A DNA stretch of 64,000 bases from positions 1 to 64,000 of the forward strand of contig NZ_JAJCTH010000022.1 of NCBI RefSeq assembly GCF_020594515.1. The letters are read 5' to 3'. The stretch is from Rhodoferax sp. U2-2l (GTDB lineage: Bacteria > Pseudomonadota > Gammaproteobacteria > Burkholderiales > Burkholderiaceae_C). Numbering within the stretch: the stretch's first letter is position 1; each line of letters begins with the position of its first letter. The position numbers and the translations under genes were made by a program. Shown here in pieces: positions 1-8,368 of the stretch. The notes beneath the pieces were generated by a model. The model was not told the origin of the DNA. It saw only the letters and a program-made list of their open reading frames with translations, and ran no database searches.

Positions 1-1
1 G

Positions 2-85
2 AACGCGTTACTCAAGAGACTCGACAAAGCCATTGGGAAGTTCTACGCCGATGATGAAATCGTCGACGAAATAAACGGCGACTGA
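2..85 (+). CDS. C-terminal fragment of an unrecognised protein
   Basis: The window opens inside a reading frame that gives 27 residues, ending in FYADDEIVDEINGD and a TGA at 83-85. The acidic tail and ordinary codon use look like a real C-terminus, but too little is visible to name a family. It lies on the same strand as the next two genes and is probably the upstream member of the same operon. The next frame downstream happens to be the same reading frame. What it encodes can only be settled from sequence left of the window. Confidence 0.4.
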   Translation, partial: NALLKRLDKAIGKFYADDEIVDEINGD

Positions 86-217
86 TTCAGGACGCGCCGT
101 CAAGGTGGCACGGCTGGACGCTTACGATCCACCTTTGATGGGACACAACTCGACACCGTACGAAGAGCGTGCATAGACTGCTGGCGAGGATGGAAGGACC
201 GAGCAGTCTTCAACTTT

Positions 218-475
218 TTGAGGAATCGATGGCCGCAGATGACTGTGGAATGCCAGCGACTCTTTTGGTTGTTCTCCTATTCATTTGGAGATGAGGGAGA
301 CAAGGCCCGGCTGCAGTCAAAACGAGCTGCCGCTACCAGTTGGGAACTGGGTGTCGAGGTTCCATTAGATGAGGTGAAGGATAAGTCAAAGCTGAGCAAG
401 CATTTGCGTGGAGACGAACCGCGCTTTCCTGCTGTATTCATGGAGTGGGCGAAGGAGCTCTCTGATGCAGCCTGA
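218..475 (+). CDS. small hypothetical protein, start uncertain
   Basis: An 85-residue frame from a TTG at 218 is rich in aromatic and charged residues (for example RLFWLFSYSFGDEGDK and PAVFMEWAKEL). It ends at 475, overlapping the ATG of the next gene (465) by 11 bases, so the two are probably translationally coupled. The same frame stays open back to 86 and reads like protein there too (RRACIDCWRGWKDRAVFNFL), yet that extension has no ATG, GTG or TTG. Either the TTG is the true start, or the 5' end has been shifted out of frame; a short GTG frame at 105-176 is in another phase. I do not recognise the family. Its company with a putative nuclease suggests an accessory or defence role, which is inference only. 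Confidence 0.45.
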   Translation: MRNRWPQMTVECQRLFWLFSYSFGDEGDKARLQSKRAAATSWELGVEVPLDEVKDKSKLSKHLRGDEPRFPAVFMEWAKELSDAA

Positions 476-1190
476 CCCCAGGACCGTAGCGCGTGACATT
501 CCAGGAATGCTCGATGAAGTATTTCCACAACTGACAACAGGCACCGTTGCACATATCAATACTCAAATAGCGCCAGTACCAATTAAGCGGATACCGCCTT
601 GGCTGCTGCAAAGCTCCAAACTTCAGAAGGCAATGCTATTTGAATTGGCCTACACCGTCGGGGAACAACTCCTTCAAGGTGCGACGTCCATAGACTGGGA
701 ATATTGCTTTACCGAGACTCTCAATCGTCAGCGTGCATATTTTGACGCCAAGCTTCCTAAAAACCTTGAGCTTCATGACAAAACAATTGCGGAGACAGTC
801 GGAAAAAACCTATCAGACACGCTCTTCGCAATGAGTAAAGCGCAAGGAGATCCAATCGTAGTTCGCCCTTCAATCCCTGGCCTCGAGTGGGTGTCTAGTG
901 GCCATGGTGACTTCGCACTTGGAGACACCCTAATCGAGGTTAAATGCACGGCGAAGCGCTTTTCCTCCGCCGACTACCGTCAGGTGGCGATGTATTGGTT
1001 ACTGAGCTATTCGGCTTCCGTTGAAGGGCGAGGCGATGAGTGGCGAAGATTTGTATTGCTTAACCCTCGCAATGGTGAAAAGTTGACAATGCGCTTTGAC
1101 ACACTTCTCTCCATGATTGGAGGATCTCGCACTAAGGTTGAAATCCTACTTCTATTCCAATCATTGATAGGTTCGCGGATTAAAACGTAG
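465..1190 (+). CDS. putative PD-(D/E)XK nuclease-like protein
   Basis: A 241-residue protein starting at the ATG that overlaps the end of the preceding gene; a longer in-frame start at 408 would lie inside that gene. Residues 148-173 fit the PD-(D/E)XK nuclease core: an acidic residue in GDF (D149, with D154 nearby), then IEVK (E158, K160), then a glutamine in YRQVAMYW (Q173). The helical N-terminal 120 residues match nothing I recognise. The fold call rests on this motif spacing alone, so catalytic activity is an inference. The gene has lower GC than the core genes further right, sits in an operon with two unknowns, and lies next to hipBA. That setting is typical of defence or restriction loci. 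It converges on hipA with about 70 bases between. Confidence 0.55.
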   Translation: MQPDPRTVARDIPGMLDEVFPQLTTGTVAHINTQIAPVPIKRIPPWLLQSSKLQKAMLFELAYTVGEQLLQGATSIDWEYCFTETLNRQRAYFDAKLPKNLELHDKTIAETVGKNLSDTLFAMSKAQGDPIVVRPSIPGLEWVSSGHGDFALGDTLIEVKCTAKRFSSADYRQVAMYWLLSYSASVEGRGDEWRRFVLLNPRNGEKLTMRFDTLLSMIGGSRTKVEILLLFQSLIGSRIKT

Positions 1191-1262
1191 CGAGTAACCA
1201 ACCACGCTGAAATGGGTGTGCGAGCTGTATGGCGATTGAGTGGCCGCGACAAACAAGCAGAG

Positions 1263-2654
1263 TCAAGATGGCCGCACTGGCTTTGCCCTGCGCTTGGCCG
1301 CCAACAACGGCGACTCGCCATACCTGGGCGCAGCAAACTTTTGCGGTGGCGAGGGTTCTGCGACTCCCGCCTCTGTGGTCAGTGCCTTGATGTCAGGCAC
1401 CGGCATGCTGATGCGCTGGTTCAGGCGGTTCAGCCCCTCATTCCAGTGCCACAGCATGCGTGCGCCAATCGGGTCGAAACCGGGGGTGTGCTTCATGTGC
1501 TGGATGACCTCAGCAATGGTGGATGCCACCGCCGTGCTGACCCTGTCGATGAGTTCACGCTGGCGGGGTGGATCGATGCCCAGAAAAACTTGCAGCAGTC
1601 GCCAGACCGGCTTCATGTTGTCCCAGCTCTTGCGCCCGTCGATGTACATGCCCGGTGGGTTGTCAGCGTAGCTGTCGTAGGCCAGGATCGTCAGCATGTC
1701 GTAGATGGGGGCCACACGCACGTCGTCATAGCCGGAATACAAAAACGCCAGGTTCTTGGTATGGCAATCGGCGTTGCCCAGTGCGTAAGTCAGCAGCAGC
1801 GTCACAGCCAACTGCTCGTAGGATGCACGCAAGCCCGTTGCAGGAACGAAGTCACGCACCAGGCGGGCTGTGCGTTCCCAGGTGGCGTTGTATTTTTGAT
1901 CCGCGTTCAGTCCGAGCAGGCTGCAAAAATCTTCAAACCCCAGCCGCTGGCCGCTGACGGGATCGATGTCAAAGCGTTCTACCACCAAGATTTGGCCGTC
2001 GTCTGAGACCACCGTTTGGGCCACGGCAAATCCGGTGGCTCTGGCGGCTGTCATGCACAGATGCTCGTTGAGGCCAATGAACGGTTGTTTGTCCGAGCTG
2101 GCTTTGACGATGTGCCGCTCGGTAGAAACCGTGCCTTTGCGAAACAGCGCTTGCGTTTCGGGGGTCAGAAATTTGGGGACCACACCAGACACGCCAGAGG
2201 CGGCGTATTGGCTCATCAGGCCCATGAACACTTCGCGGGAGGCGTTGCCATGCAAAAGGCCGTCAAGCTCATTGGCAGCTAACTGTGGGTGAGGACAGTT
2301 GCCAGCGCTGACCTGCACACGGCCAATCATGTTGTGGCCGACCACAGACAGCAGATCAATCGGGCTGGCACCCAAATGCGGCCCCAGTTGCTCTTTTAAG
2401 ACGGACAGCAAAAAGCCCTCGGGCAGGCTCACCTGAAAGAAGGGATGCAGGCTGGGCCACTCCCAACTAGGAGACTGCACTGGCATAAGCAGCGACACAA
2501 AATCCTCTGGACGGGTGCCGTTGAGGTAGGTCAGATAGTGCTCAAAGCCTGACGGGCTTTGCAGCACCGCAACGTGCTTGCCGTTGACAAAGACGTTCAA
2601 CCCGGACTGGCCTACGGTCATGGGCGATGCGTTGAGGGCAGCGCTGTTGATCAT
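1263..2654 (-). CDS. hipA: HipA-family serine/threonine kinase toxin
   Basis: This 463-residue protein belongs to the HipA kinases, toxins of type II toxin-antitoxin systems; E. coli HipA phosphorylates glutamyl-tRNA synthetase and induces persistence. Visible landmarks are the N-terminal couple-HipA region (about 15-120), the flexible loop and nucleotide-binding segment SGVSGVVPK (153-161), the ERFD strand (226-229), the catalytic loop GNADCHTKN (293-301) and the metal-binding PIYDM segment (316-320). All key residues appear intact, and the length is close to E. coli HipA (about 440) plus a short basic C-terminal tail. Its ATG overlaps the hipB stop by 4 bases (ATGA), so the pair is co-translated and should be autoregulated by the HipB/operator complex upstream. 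The actual target here is unknown. Confidence 0.9.
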   Translation of the reverse strand: MINSAALNASPMTVGQSGLNVFVNGKHVAVLQSPSGFEHYLTYLNGTRPEDFVSLLMPVQSPSWEWPSLHPFFQVSLPEGFLLSVLKEQLGPHLGASPIDLLSVVGHNMIGRVQVSAGNCPHPQLAANELDGLLHGNASREVFMGLMSQYAASGVSGVVPKFLTPETQALFRKGTVSTERHIVKASSDKQPFIGLNEHLCMTAARATGFAVAQTVVSDDGQILVVERFDIDPVSGQRLGFEDFCSLLGLNADQKYNATWERTARLVRDFVPATGLRASYEQLAVTLLLTYALGNADCHTKNLAFLYSGYDDVRVAPIYDMLTILAYDSYADNPPGMYIDGRKSWDNMKPVWRLLQVFLGIDPPRQRELIDRVSTAVASTIAEVIQHMKHTPGFDPIGARMLWHWNEGLNRLNQRISMPVPDIKALTTEAGVAEPSPPQKFAAPRYGESPLLAAKRRAKPVRPS

Positions 2655-2953
2655 GCTTGGCCACTGTTCACAGTAGATGTGCTCTGACGGCGTTCTTTGA
2701 GCAACTCGTTCAAGTTGGGCCGCCGGGTGGCGGGAACAAACGCCATCTGCATGCCCAACACCTCCAGCAGCCGCAAGAGTTTGGTGGAGGACAGATCGCT
2801 TGCGCGGCCTCGCTCAAAGCGGGAAAGTGTTTCCTGCCGCAGCCCGGCAGCTGCGGCGACTTCGAATTGGGTTTTGCCCGCGGCTTTGCGCAGCTGCTGG
2901 CAGCGTTCACCTGCATCCTGGAGTGTGAGCAATGAGTTTGCGTTTGGCATCAT
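2651..2953 (-). CDS. hipB: HipB-like antitoxin, XRE-family DNA-binding protein
   Basis: A 100-residue protein with a Cro/C1-type helix-turn-helix at about 17-70 (GKTQFEVAAAAGLRQETLSR followed by FERGR). It is the expected antitoxin and autorepressor partner of the adjacent HipA kinase. In E. coli, HipB dimers bind operators and hold HipA in an inactive complex. The start is one of two adjacent ATG codons at 2953, preceded by an AGGAAA ribosome-binding site. The gene ends inside the hipA start. The C-terminal 35 residues (about 66-100) form a basic, probably disordered tail, comparable to the degradable tail of E. coli HipB. Confidence 0.88.
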   Translation of the reverse strand: MMPNANSLLTLQDAGERCQQLRKAAGKTQFEVAAAAGLRQETLSRFERGRASDLSSTKLLRLLEVLGMQMAFVPATRRPNLNELLKERRQSTSTVNSGQA

Positions 2954-2985
2954 AAAGTTTCCTAGATGCCAAAGAGTTTGATCTC

Positions 2986-3019
2986 AAACGCATTTTCAGT
3001 CAATCCAAAATATGCGTTT
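2986..3019. promoter_or_regulatory. putative HipB operator (inverted repeat)
   Basis: AAACGCAT at 2986-2993 is repeated in inverted orientation as ATGCGTTT at 3012-3019, 18 bases apart, with flanking TTTT/AAAA extending the symmetry. The right arm overlaps the predicted -10 box of the hipBA promoter, where an autorepressor would be expected to bind. Binding by HipB is inferred from position and family behaviour. Confidence 0.55.
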
Positions 3020-3037
3020 CATATCATAAATTGGCAA
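3009..3037 (-). promoter_or_regulatory. putative hipBA promoter
   Basis: On the minus strand TTGCCA (3037-3032) and CATATT (3014-3009) are separated by 17 bases, a good sigma-70 match located about 55 bases upstream of the hipB start. It is the only convincing promoter in the 185-base gap between hipB and the monooxygenase gene. Confidence 0.5.
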
Positions 3038-3138
3038 AATTCTTGATGAATATGATGTGTAACTCATAAAACTACCCACGAAGCCCTCGCCAACCAGATC
3101 AAGCAGGGGCAACGTGTCCCATGGGCTTGTCTGACCCC

Positions 3139-4485
3139 TCAAGCCACCTTGCGCTCCCGCTCGCGCACCGCATGCCGATTCTCTGGCCGCGCCAAGCCCA
3201 GGTTCTCACGCAGCGTCTTGCCTTCGTACTCGGTGCGAAACAGTCCCCGGCGTTGCAGTTCGGGGATGACCAGGTCCACAAAGTCATCCAGGCTGCCGGG
3301 CAGCACGGGCGGCAAGATGTTGAAGCCGTCGGCCGCTTCGTTTTCAAACCACGCCTGCAACTGGTCCACCACCTGCGCCGGCGTGCCCACAATCGTCCAA
3401 TGGCCGCGTGCGGTGGCTACCCACTGGTAGAGCTGGCGGATGCTGAAGCCGTGTTTGCGTGCAATGTCCACCATCATCTGCTGGCGGCTGACCCAGCCCA
3501 CAGTTTTGGGCAGCTCGGGGAACGGGCCGTCCAGCGGGTAAGCTGACAAGTCCACGCCACCGGATAGCCCGGCCAGCAAGGCCAACCCGGCTTGGGGGTG
3601 GATCAGATCGTTGAGTTGCTGCAGTTTGGCTTGCGCCTCGGCCTCGGTGGGTGCCACGTACACCGAGACACCCGGCATGATCTTGAGCTGGTCTGCGGTG
3701 CGGCCAAACTTGGACAGACGGCCTTTCAGGTCGCGGTAGAAGGCTTGTGCGTCTTCCAGACTCTGCTGGGCGGTGAACACCACCTCAGCCGTGCGTGCGG
3801 CCAGATTCAGGCCGGGTTCGGACTGGCCGGCTTGCACGATCACCGGGTAGCCTTGCGGCGGGCGTGAGACGTTCAACGCACCGTCCACCTGGAAGTGTTT
3901 GCCTTTGTGGTGTGGCGGGTGCAACTTGGCCGGGTCAAAAAACTGGCCGCTGGCCTTGTCACGGGTGAAGGCGTCGTCCTCCCAGCTGTCCCACAGCTCG
4001 GTGACCACATCGACAAACTCTTCGGCCCGGTCGTAACGCTCAGCGGCTGCGGCTTGCTGTGGGCGGCTGAAGTTGCGCGCGGTGGCATCGTCGGTGGAGG
4101 TGACCACGTTCCAGCCAGCGCGGCCAGCGCTCAGGTGGTCCAGCGAGGCGAACTTGCGCGCCAGCAGGTAGGGGTCTTCGTAGCTGGTGGAGGCGGTGGC
4201 AATAAAGCCGATGTGCTTGGTGACGGTGGACAGGGCTGAGAACAGCGTCACCGGCTCAAAGTAGGTGCTGCGGTCACGCCTGCCTGCGTCGTCCCCGCCA
4301 AAGTTGATCGACAGGCCATCGGCCAAAAAGTAGGCGTCAAACAGACCGCGCTCGGCAGTCTGCGCCAGCCGTTTGTAGTGTTCAAAGTCAAACACGGTGT
4401 CTGATGCTGCATCCGGGTGCCGCCAGGCGGCCAGGTGTTGTCCGGCACCGGGCAGGAAGGCGCCGAGTCTGAGTTTTTTGCTCAT
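3139..4485 (-). CDS. NtaA/SnaA/DszA-family FMN-dependent monooxygenase
   Basis: This 448-residue protein is a bacterial luciferase-like (TIM-barrel) flavin monooxygenase. The block at 103-130 (EDPYLLARKFASLDHLS then GRAGWNVVTS) is the signature of the nitrilotriacetate/pristinamycin/dibenzothiophene-sulfone monooxygenase subfamily. Members use FMNH2 from a partner reductase plus O2 to cleave C-N or C-S bonds. It is the last gene of the sulfonate operon, downstream of ssuE/A/C/B and the Mop gene. It therefore probably desulfurises an imported organosulfur compound, taking the position that SsuD holds elsewhere. SsuD itself belongs to a different branch, so the substrate may be a sulfone, an alkylsulfonate or a sulfur-containing heterocycle; the sequence does not decide this. 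FMNH2 would come from the SsuE-like reductase in the same operon. Confidence 0.88.
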   Translation of the reverse strand: MSKKLRLGAFLPGAGQHLAAWRHPDAASDTVFDFEHYKRLAQTAERGLFDAYFLADGLSINFGGDDAGRRDRSTYFEPVTLFSALSTVTKHIGFIATASTSYEDPYLLARKFASLDHLSAGRAGWNVVTSTDDATARNFSRPQQAAAAERYDRAEEFVDVVTELWDSWEDDAFTRDKASGQFFDPAKLHPPHHKGKHFQVDGALNVSRPPQGYPVIVQAGQSEPGLNLAARTAEVVFTAQQSLEDAQAFYRDLKGRLSKFGRTADQLKIMPGVSVYVAPTEAEAQAKLQQLNDLIHPQAGLALLAGLSGGVDLSAYPLDGPFPELPKTVGWVSRQQMMVDIARKHGFSIRQLYQWVATARGHWTIVGTPAQVVDQLQAWFENEAADGFNILPPVLPGSLDDFVDLVIPELQRRGLFRTEYEGKTLRENLGLARPENRHAVRERERKVA

Positions 4486-4525
4486 GGTGAATGGCCTTTT
4501 AAGAGTGGGTTGGGCGGGTCAGGTT

Positions 4526-4741
4526 TCAGAGCTTGGCAATCGACACTTCGGTCGACTTGACCAGTGCCACCACCTCGGAGCCAACCTGCAAATCCAGGTC
4601 TTTGACCGAGCGCGTGGTAATGACCGAGGTGACGATGCCCCAGGGGGTTTCGACATCAATCTCTGACACCACGTCGCCGAGGATGATTTCTTTGACCTTG
4701 CCGCGGAATTGGTTGCGGACGTTGATGGCTTGAATGGACAT
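4526..4741 (-). CDS. ssuF: Mop/TOBE-domain molybdopterin-binding protein (SsuF-like)
   Basis: A 71-residue single TOBE/Mop domain covering almost the whole protein (VRNQFRGKVKEI, then GIVTSVITTRSV and VGSEVVALVKSTEVSIAKL). Stand-alone Mop proteins bind molybdate or molybdopterin oligomerically. A comparable small gene, ssuF, lies at the end of the ssuEADCBF operon of Pseudomonas putida, where it was found to be needed for sulfonate use. Here it sits between ssuB and the monooxygenase gene on the same strand, so the same naming is reasonable. Its biochemical job in sulfonate metabolism is still unclear. Confidence 0.8.
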   Translation of the reverse strand: MSIQAINVRNQFRGKVKEIILGDVVSEIDVETPWGIVTSVITTRSVKDLDLQVGSEVVALVKSTEVSIAKL

Positions 4742-4800
4742 GGGGTTCTCCTAAAAAAGTCCGTTAGAAAATTGAAGTGACAAGCGTGGGGGCCATGTTT

Positions 4801-5697
4801 CTAGACGGCCCAGCGCACACCATGTGCAGGCACGCCAGGCCAAAGCGGCTCACCGTCATTGGGGTGGGTGAAGGACTCACGCTCGGGCGCGGCGGGTTTT
4901 TGCAACACGCGGTCCAGAATGCGTTTTTCCAATGCGGCAAAAGTTGCATCCCCCTGTGAGCGTGGGCGTGGCAGATGGATGACCTCATCGAGCGCAATGC
5001 GCCCGTCTTCGATCAGGATCACCCGGTCGGCCAAGGCCACGGCTTCTTGCACGTCGTGTGTCACCAGCAAAGCAGTGAAGCCGCTGGCCTGCCACAGGTC
5101 TTCAATCAGGCGGTGCATCTCGATACGTGTCAGGGCATCGAGTGCGCCCAGTGGCTCGTCCAGCAACAGCAGGCGCGGGTTGTGCACCAGGGCGCGGGCC
5201 AGGGACACGCGCTGGCGCTGGCCGCCGGACAGGCGTGCGGGCCAGTCGGTGGCGCGGTCCGCCAGGCCAACCTGTTCCAGCACCTTGAGCGCGTCACCCC
5301 GCCGCTCTTTGGGCAGGCCCAGCGCCACGTTGTCGATCACGCGTTTCCAGGGCAGCAGGCGTGCGTCTTGAAACATGATGCGGGTGTCATCCGACAAACC
5401 GTCCAGCGGCTGGTCGTTGATGTGGATGTGCCCAGAGCTCGCGGTCTCCAGTCCGGCCACCAGCCGCAACAGTGTGCTTTTGCCGCAGCCGCTGCGCCCA
5501 ACGATGGCAATGAACTGGCCCGGCTCCACACGCAACTGCGTGTTGCGCAGCACCTCGCGCTCACCAAAACGTTTGCTCAAGCCTTGTAATACCAACGGTT
5601 CGCCACGGCGCACTGGGGGGTTTGCCGCACCAGCGGGGGTTTCGACAAACGCTGCCTGAATGGTCGGACGGTCTTGTTGTAGAGAAGTATGGGTCAT
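4801..5697 (-). CDS. ssuB: aliphatic sulfonate ABC transporter ATP-binding protein
   Basis: A 298-residue ABC ATPase that powers import with SsuC and SsuA. Walker A is GRSGCGKS (67-74), the Q-loop lies near [12 protein letters not shown] (109-120), the signature is LSGGQ (156-160) and Walker B is LLLLDEP (176-182), followed by a D-loop GALD and an H-loop TH. The spacing is that of the nitrate/sulfonate/taurine (SsuB/TauB) subfamily. An N-terminal extension of about 30 residues precedes the nucleotide-binding domain, longer than in E. coli SsuB. It lies 58 bases downstream of ssuC in the same operon. Confidence 0.88.
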   Translation of the reverse strand: MTHTSLQQDRPTIQAAFVETPAGAANPPVRRGEPLVLQGLSKRFGEREVLRNTQLRVEPGQFIAIVGRSGCGKSTLLRLVAGLETASSGHIHINDQPLDGLSDDTRIMFQDARLLPWKRVIDNVALGLPKERRGDALKVLEQVGLADRATDWPARLSGGQRQRVSLARALVHNPRLLLLDEPLGALDALTRIEMHRLIEDLWQASGFTALLVTHDVQEAVALADRVILIEDGRIALDEVIHLPRPRSQGDATFAALEKRILDRVLQKPAAPERESFTHPNDGEPLWPGVPAHGVRWAV

Positions 5698-5755
5698 ATT
5701 GGCCTCTAGCCCTTATTCAAAAAGAGCGAGTAGCTATTGAAGTGATAGTTATTTG

Positions 5756-6628
5756 TCACGCCTGGTAACCTGGGTGCCAGCGCAGCCAGTAGCGCTCCAG
5801 CCCCTTGGCAAACACGTCGGCCAGCTTGCCCAAAGCGGCGTAGAGCAGGATGCCCACCAGCACGATGTCGGTCTGCAAAAACTCCCGCGCATTCATGGTC
5901 AGGTAACCAATACCAGCCTGCGCCGAGATGGTCTCCGCCACGATCAGAATCACCCACATCAGCCCGAGCGAAAAGCGCAGCCCCACCAGAATGCTCGACA
6001 GCGCACCCGGCAACACAATCTGGGTGTAGAGCTGCCAGCGGCTCAGGCCGTAGGTGCGGCCCATCTCGATCAGGCCAGGGTCCACACCACGGATGCCATG
6101 AAAGGTGTTGAGGTAGATTGGGAAGAAGACGGACACTGCGATCAAAAACAGCTTGGCCGTCTCGTCAATGCCAAACCACAAAATCACCAGCGGAATCAGC
6201 GCCAATGCCGGGATGTTGCGCACCATCTGAATGGTCGAATCCAGCAGCGTTTCGGCCAGGCGTGATGAGCCGGTCAGCAGACCCAGCAGTAGCCCCAGGC
6301 CACCCCCCACCGCCAGCCCGGTCAGGGCACGCCCGGCACTCACCCGCACATGGGTCCAGAGTTCACCCGATGCAGAGAGTGTCCAGAACGCGGTGAGCAC
6401 CTCCAGCGGCGCAGGCAACACGCGGGTGGAAAGCCAGCCGAGACTGGAGGCGATTTGCCACAGCGTGATCAGCACCACCGGCACCAGCCAGGGCAGCAAG
6501 CGTTGCCAGACGTTCTTCAGGGCACTGGCCACTTTGGGCCAGGGGAGAGCTTGCGTCCGGCCAGCCCAGCCTTGGTCAGTGTGCACACCCATGGGGTTTG
6601 GGGACAATTCGGTTTGAGCGAAGGTCAT
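5756..6628 (-). CDS. ssuC: aliphatic sulfonate ABC transporter permease
   Basis: This 290-residue inner-membrane protein has six hydrophobic segments and the binding-protein-dependent transport fold typical of SsuC/TauC. A soluble N-terminus of about 40 residues comes first. The cytoplasmic EAA-type loop is recognisable around MGRTYGLSRWQLYTQIVLPG, which docks onto the ATPase. It is flanked by ssuA (17 bases upstream) and ssuB, completing an importer. Confidence in the family is high. Whether it prefers alkanesulfonates, taurine or sulfate esters cannot be read from sequence. Confidence 0.88.
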   Translation of the reverse strand: MTFAQTELSPNPMGVHTDQGWAGRTQALPWPKVASALKNVWQRLLPWLVPVVLITLWQIASSLGWLSTRVLPAPLEVLTAFWTLSASGELWTHVRVSAGRALTGLAVGGGLGLLLGLLTGSSRLAETLLDSTIQMVRNIPALALIPLVILWFGIDETAKLFLIAVSVFFPIYLNTFHGIRGVDPGLIEMGRTYGLSRWQLYTQIVLPGALSSILVGLRFSLGLMWVILIVAETISAQAGIGYLTMNAREFLQTDIVLVGILLYAALGKLADVFAKGLERYWLRWHPGYQA

Positions 6629-6645
6629 GAGACGCTCCTGCGGGT

Positions 6646-7608
6646 TCAGCCCAGATCCACCGGTGCGGCGTGCAGCAGCTTGAGCTTTTTCGGGATGAGT
6701 TTCAGCTCGAAAAATGTGTCGGCAATGGCCTGCTGCTCAGCCAAGATGGCGCTGGTCACTGCGGTGGTGCCAAATTCAGCGCGGCTCAGGTAGAGGTCGG
6801 TGATGCCCACGTCCAGCCCCAGCACTTGCGACAGTTCTTTGGAGGCCGCAGCCTTGTTCTTGGCAGCCCAGGTATCGACGGAGTTGACCTGGCGGATGGC
6901 GATTTTCAGCACGTCGGGGTTTTGGGTGGCGAAGTCGCGCGAGGTGAAGTAGTAAGCCCGGTTGTTGACCACGCCTTGGGCATTGGCCAGGATCTGTGCC
7001 TCCAGCGTTTTCTGGGCCGAAGCCAGGAACGGGTCCCAGATGATCCAGGCGTCCACCGCGCCCTTCTGAAAGGCGGCGCGCGCATCGGGCGGCGGCAAAA
7101 AGATGGACTGCACATCGCCGTATTTGAGGCCGTGCTTTTCGAGCAGCTTGACCAGGAAATACTGCACGTTGGAGCCCTTGTTGTAGGCAATCTTCTTGCC
7201 TTTGAGGTCGGCCACGGTCTTGATCGGTGAGTCCTTGGGCACGATGACGGCTTCGAGCTGTGGGCGTGGCACGGTGACCCCGGCATAAACCAGCGGCGCG
7301 CCAGCAGCTTGGGCAAAAATGGGCGGTGCTTCACCCACGTCGCCAAAGTCGATGGCGCCCACGTTGAGCGCCTCAAGCTGCACCGGCCCGGCGTTGAATT
7401 CGGTCCAGGTGACGTTCACGCCCAGGGGCGCGAGTTCTCTTTCCAGCGTGCCTCGACCTTTGAGGATGGACAACCAGCCTTTTTGGTAACCAATGCGCAG
7501 GGTGCGCTTGGCTTGTTGTGCCAAGGCCAGAGCGCTGCTGCCCAAAGCGGCGCTTGCCAGGCCAGCGGCCAGCAGTTGGCGACGCGAAACATGATGTGGT
7601 GTGGACAT
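6646..7608 (-). CDS. ssuA: sulfonate ABC transporter substrate-binding protein
   Basis: A 320-residue periplasmic binding protein of the SsuA/TauA/NitT type. The start at 7608 is preceded by AAGGAATTC, a good ribosome-binding site; a longer in-frame start lacks one. The N-terminus carries a twin-arginine-like signal (SRRQLLAAGLASAALG) ending near ALAQQA. The mature part opens with TLRIGYQKG and includes the GDVGEAPPIFAQAAG and YNKGSNVQYFLVKLLEKHG segments conserved in sulfonate-binding proteins. It lies between ssuE and ssuC and should deliver the substrate to SsuBC. Confidence 0.88.
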   Translation of the reverse strand: MSTPHHVSRRQLLAAGLASAALGSSALALAQQAKRTLRIGYQKGWLSILKGRGTLERELAPLGVNVTWTEFNAGPVQLEALNVGAIDFGDVGEAPPIFAQAAGAPLVYAGVTVPRPQLEAVIVPKDSPIKTVADLKGKKIAYNKGSNVQYFLVKLLEKHGLKYGDVQSIFLPPPDARAAFQKGAVDAWIIWDPFLASAQKTLEAQILANAQGVVNNRAYYFTSRDFATQNPDVLKIAIRQVNSVDTWAAKNKAAASKELSQVLGLDVGITDLYLSRAEFGTTAVTSAILAEQQAIADTFFELKLIPKKLKLLHAAPVDLG

Positions 7609-7724
7609 GGTGAATTCCTTTGACAAAGTTGGGGCAAAAGCTGCCCCTGACCGCCAACCAGCGGTCAAAAAAAGTGAGGCTTCTTGGGACGGCTCAGCCC
7701 GATGTGGGCTGAGCGCTGGGGCGT

Positions 7725-8315
7725 TTACACGCTACATCGCACTTGCGAGAAGTGCACCGGTGCAAAACGTTTGGTGTGTAACTTGGCAGCGGGCAACACT
7801 TCGCGAATCAGGGTGTCGACCGCCTCGTCCAGCCGCAAGCCGATGTCGGCATTCACCTCATACGCACCAGACTCGGTGACAGCCACCTGTGCGTCGGTGG
7901 CATAAATGCCGGGCAGGATCTGCTTGGCCCCCAGTGACTGCAAGACTGGCCGCAGCGCATAGTCCAGTGCCAACATGTGGTTGGGACTGCCCCCGGTTGC
8001 CAGTGGCAAAACGGTTTTACCCTGTAATCCGGTCTGTGGCAGTAGGTCCAGGAACACTTTGAGTACCCCGCTGTACGCTGCTTTGTAAACCGGGGTGGCA
8101 ATCACCACCACATCGGCGTGGGCGACGCGACCAATCGCGTGGCTGATGGTGGGGTGGCCAAAATCGGCCAGGATCAATGCCTGGGGCGACAGGTCGCGGA
8201 TCAACAGTTTCTCGCTTTGTACACCGCGAAACTGCAGACGTTGTGCAACGGCGTCCAGCAACGCCGCCGAACGCGAGCGCTCTGTGGGACTACCGGCAAT
8301 CAATAAAACAGACAT
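7725..8315 (-). CDS. ssuE: NAD(P)H-dependent FMN reductase
   Basis: A 196-residue flavodoxin-like reductase that supplies reduced FMN to two-component monooxygenases. The N-terminal loop AGSPTERSRS binds the flavin phosphate. TPVYKAAYSGVLKVFLDLLP and LPLATGGSPNHMLALDYALRP are the hallmark SsuE segments. It is the first ssu gene, 53 bases downstream of the sulfate-binding gene, so it is probably co-transcribed with it. Its likely client is the NtaA/DszA-type monooxygenase at the far end of the operon. Confidence 0.88.
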   Translation of the reverse strand: MSVLLIAGSPTERSRSAALLDAVAQRLQFRGVQSEKLLIRDLSPQALILADFGHPTISHAIGRVAHADVVVIATPVYKAAYSGVLKVFLDLLPQTGLQGKTVLPLATGGSPNHMLALDYALRPVLQSLGAKQILPGIYATDAQVAVTESGAYEVNADIGLRLDEAVDTLIREVLPAAKLHTKRFAPVHFSQVRCSV

Positions 8316-8368
8316 GGCGTTTCCTGGGACTTTGGTGTGAGGCAGCGTACAGGCGGGCGACGGGTCGC

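Noticed and set aside
1212..2006. A 264-codon plus-strand frame
   Set aside because: Antisense to hipA, which has all kinase motifs.
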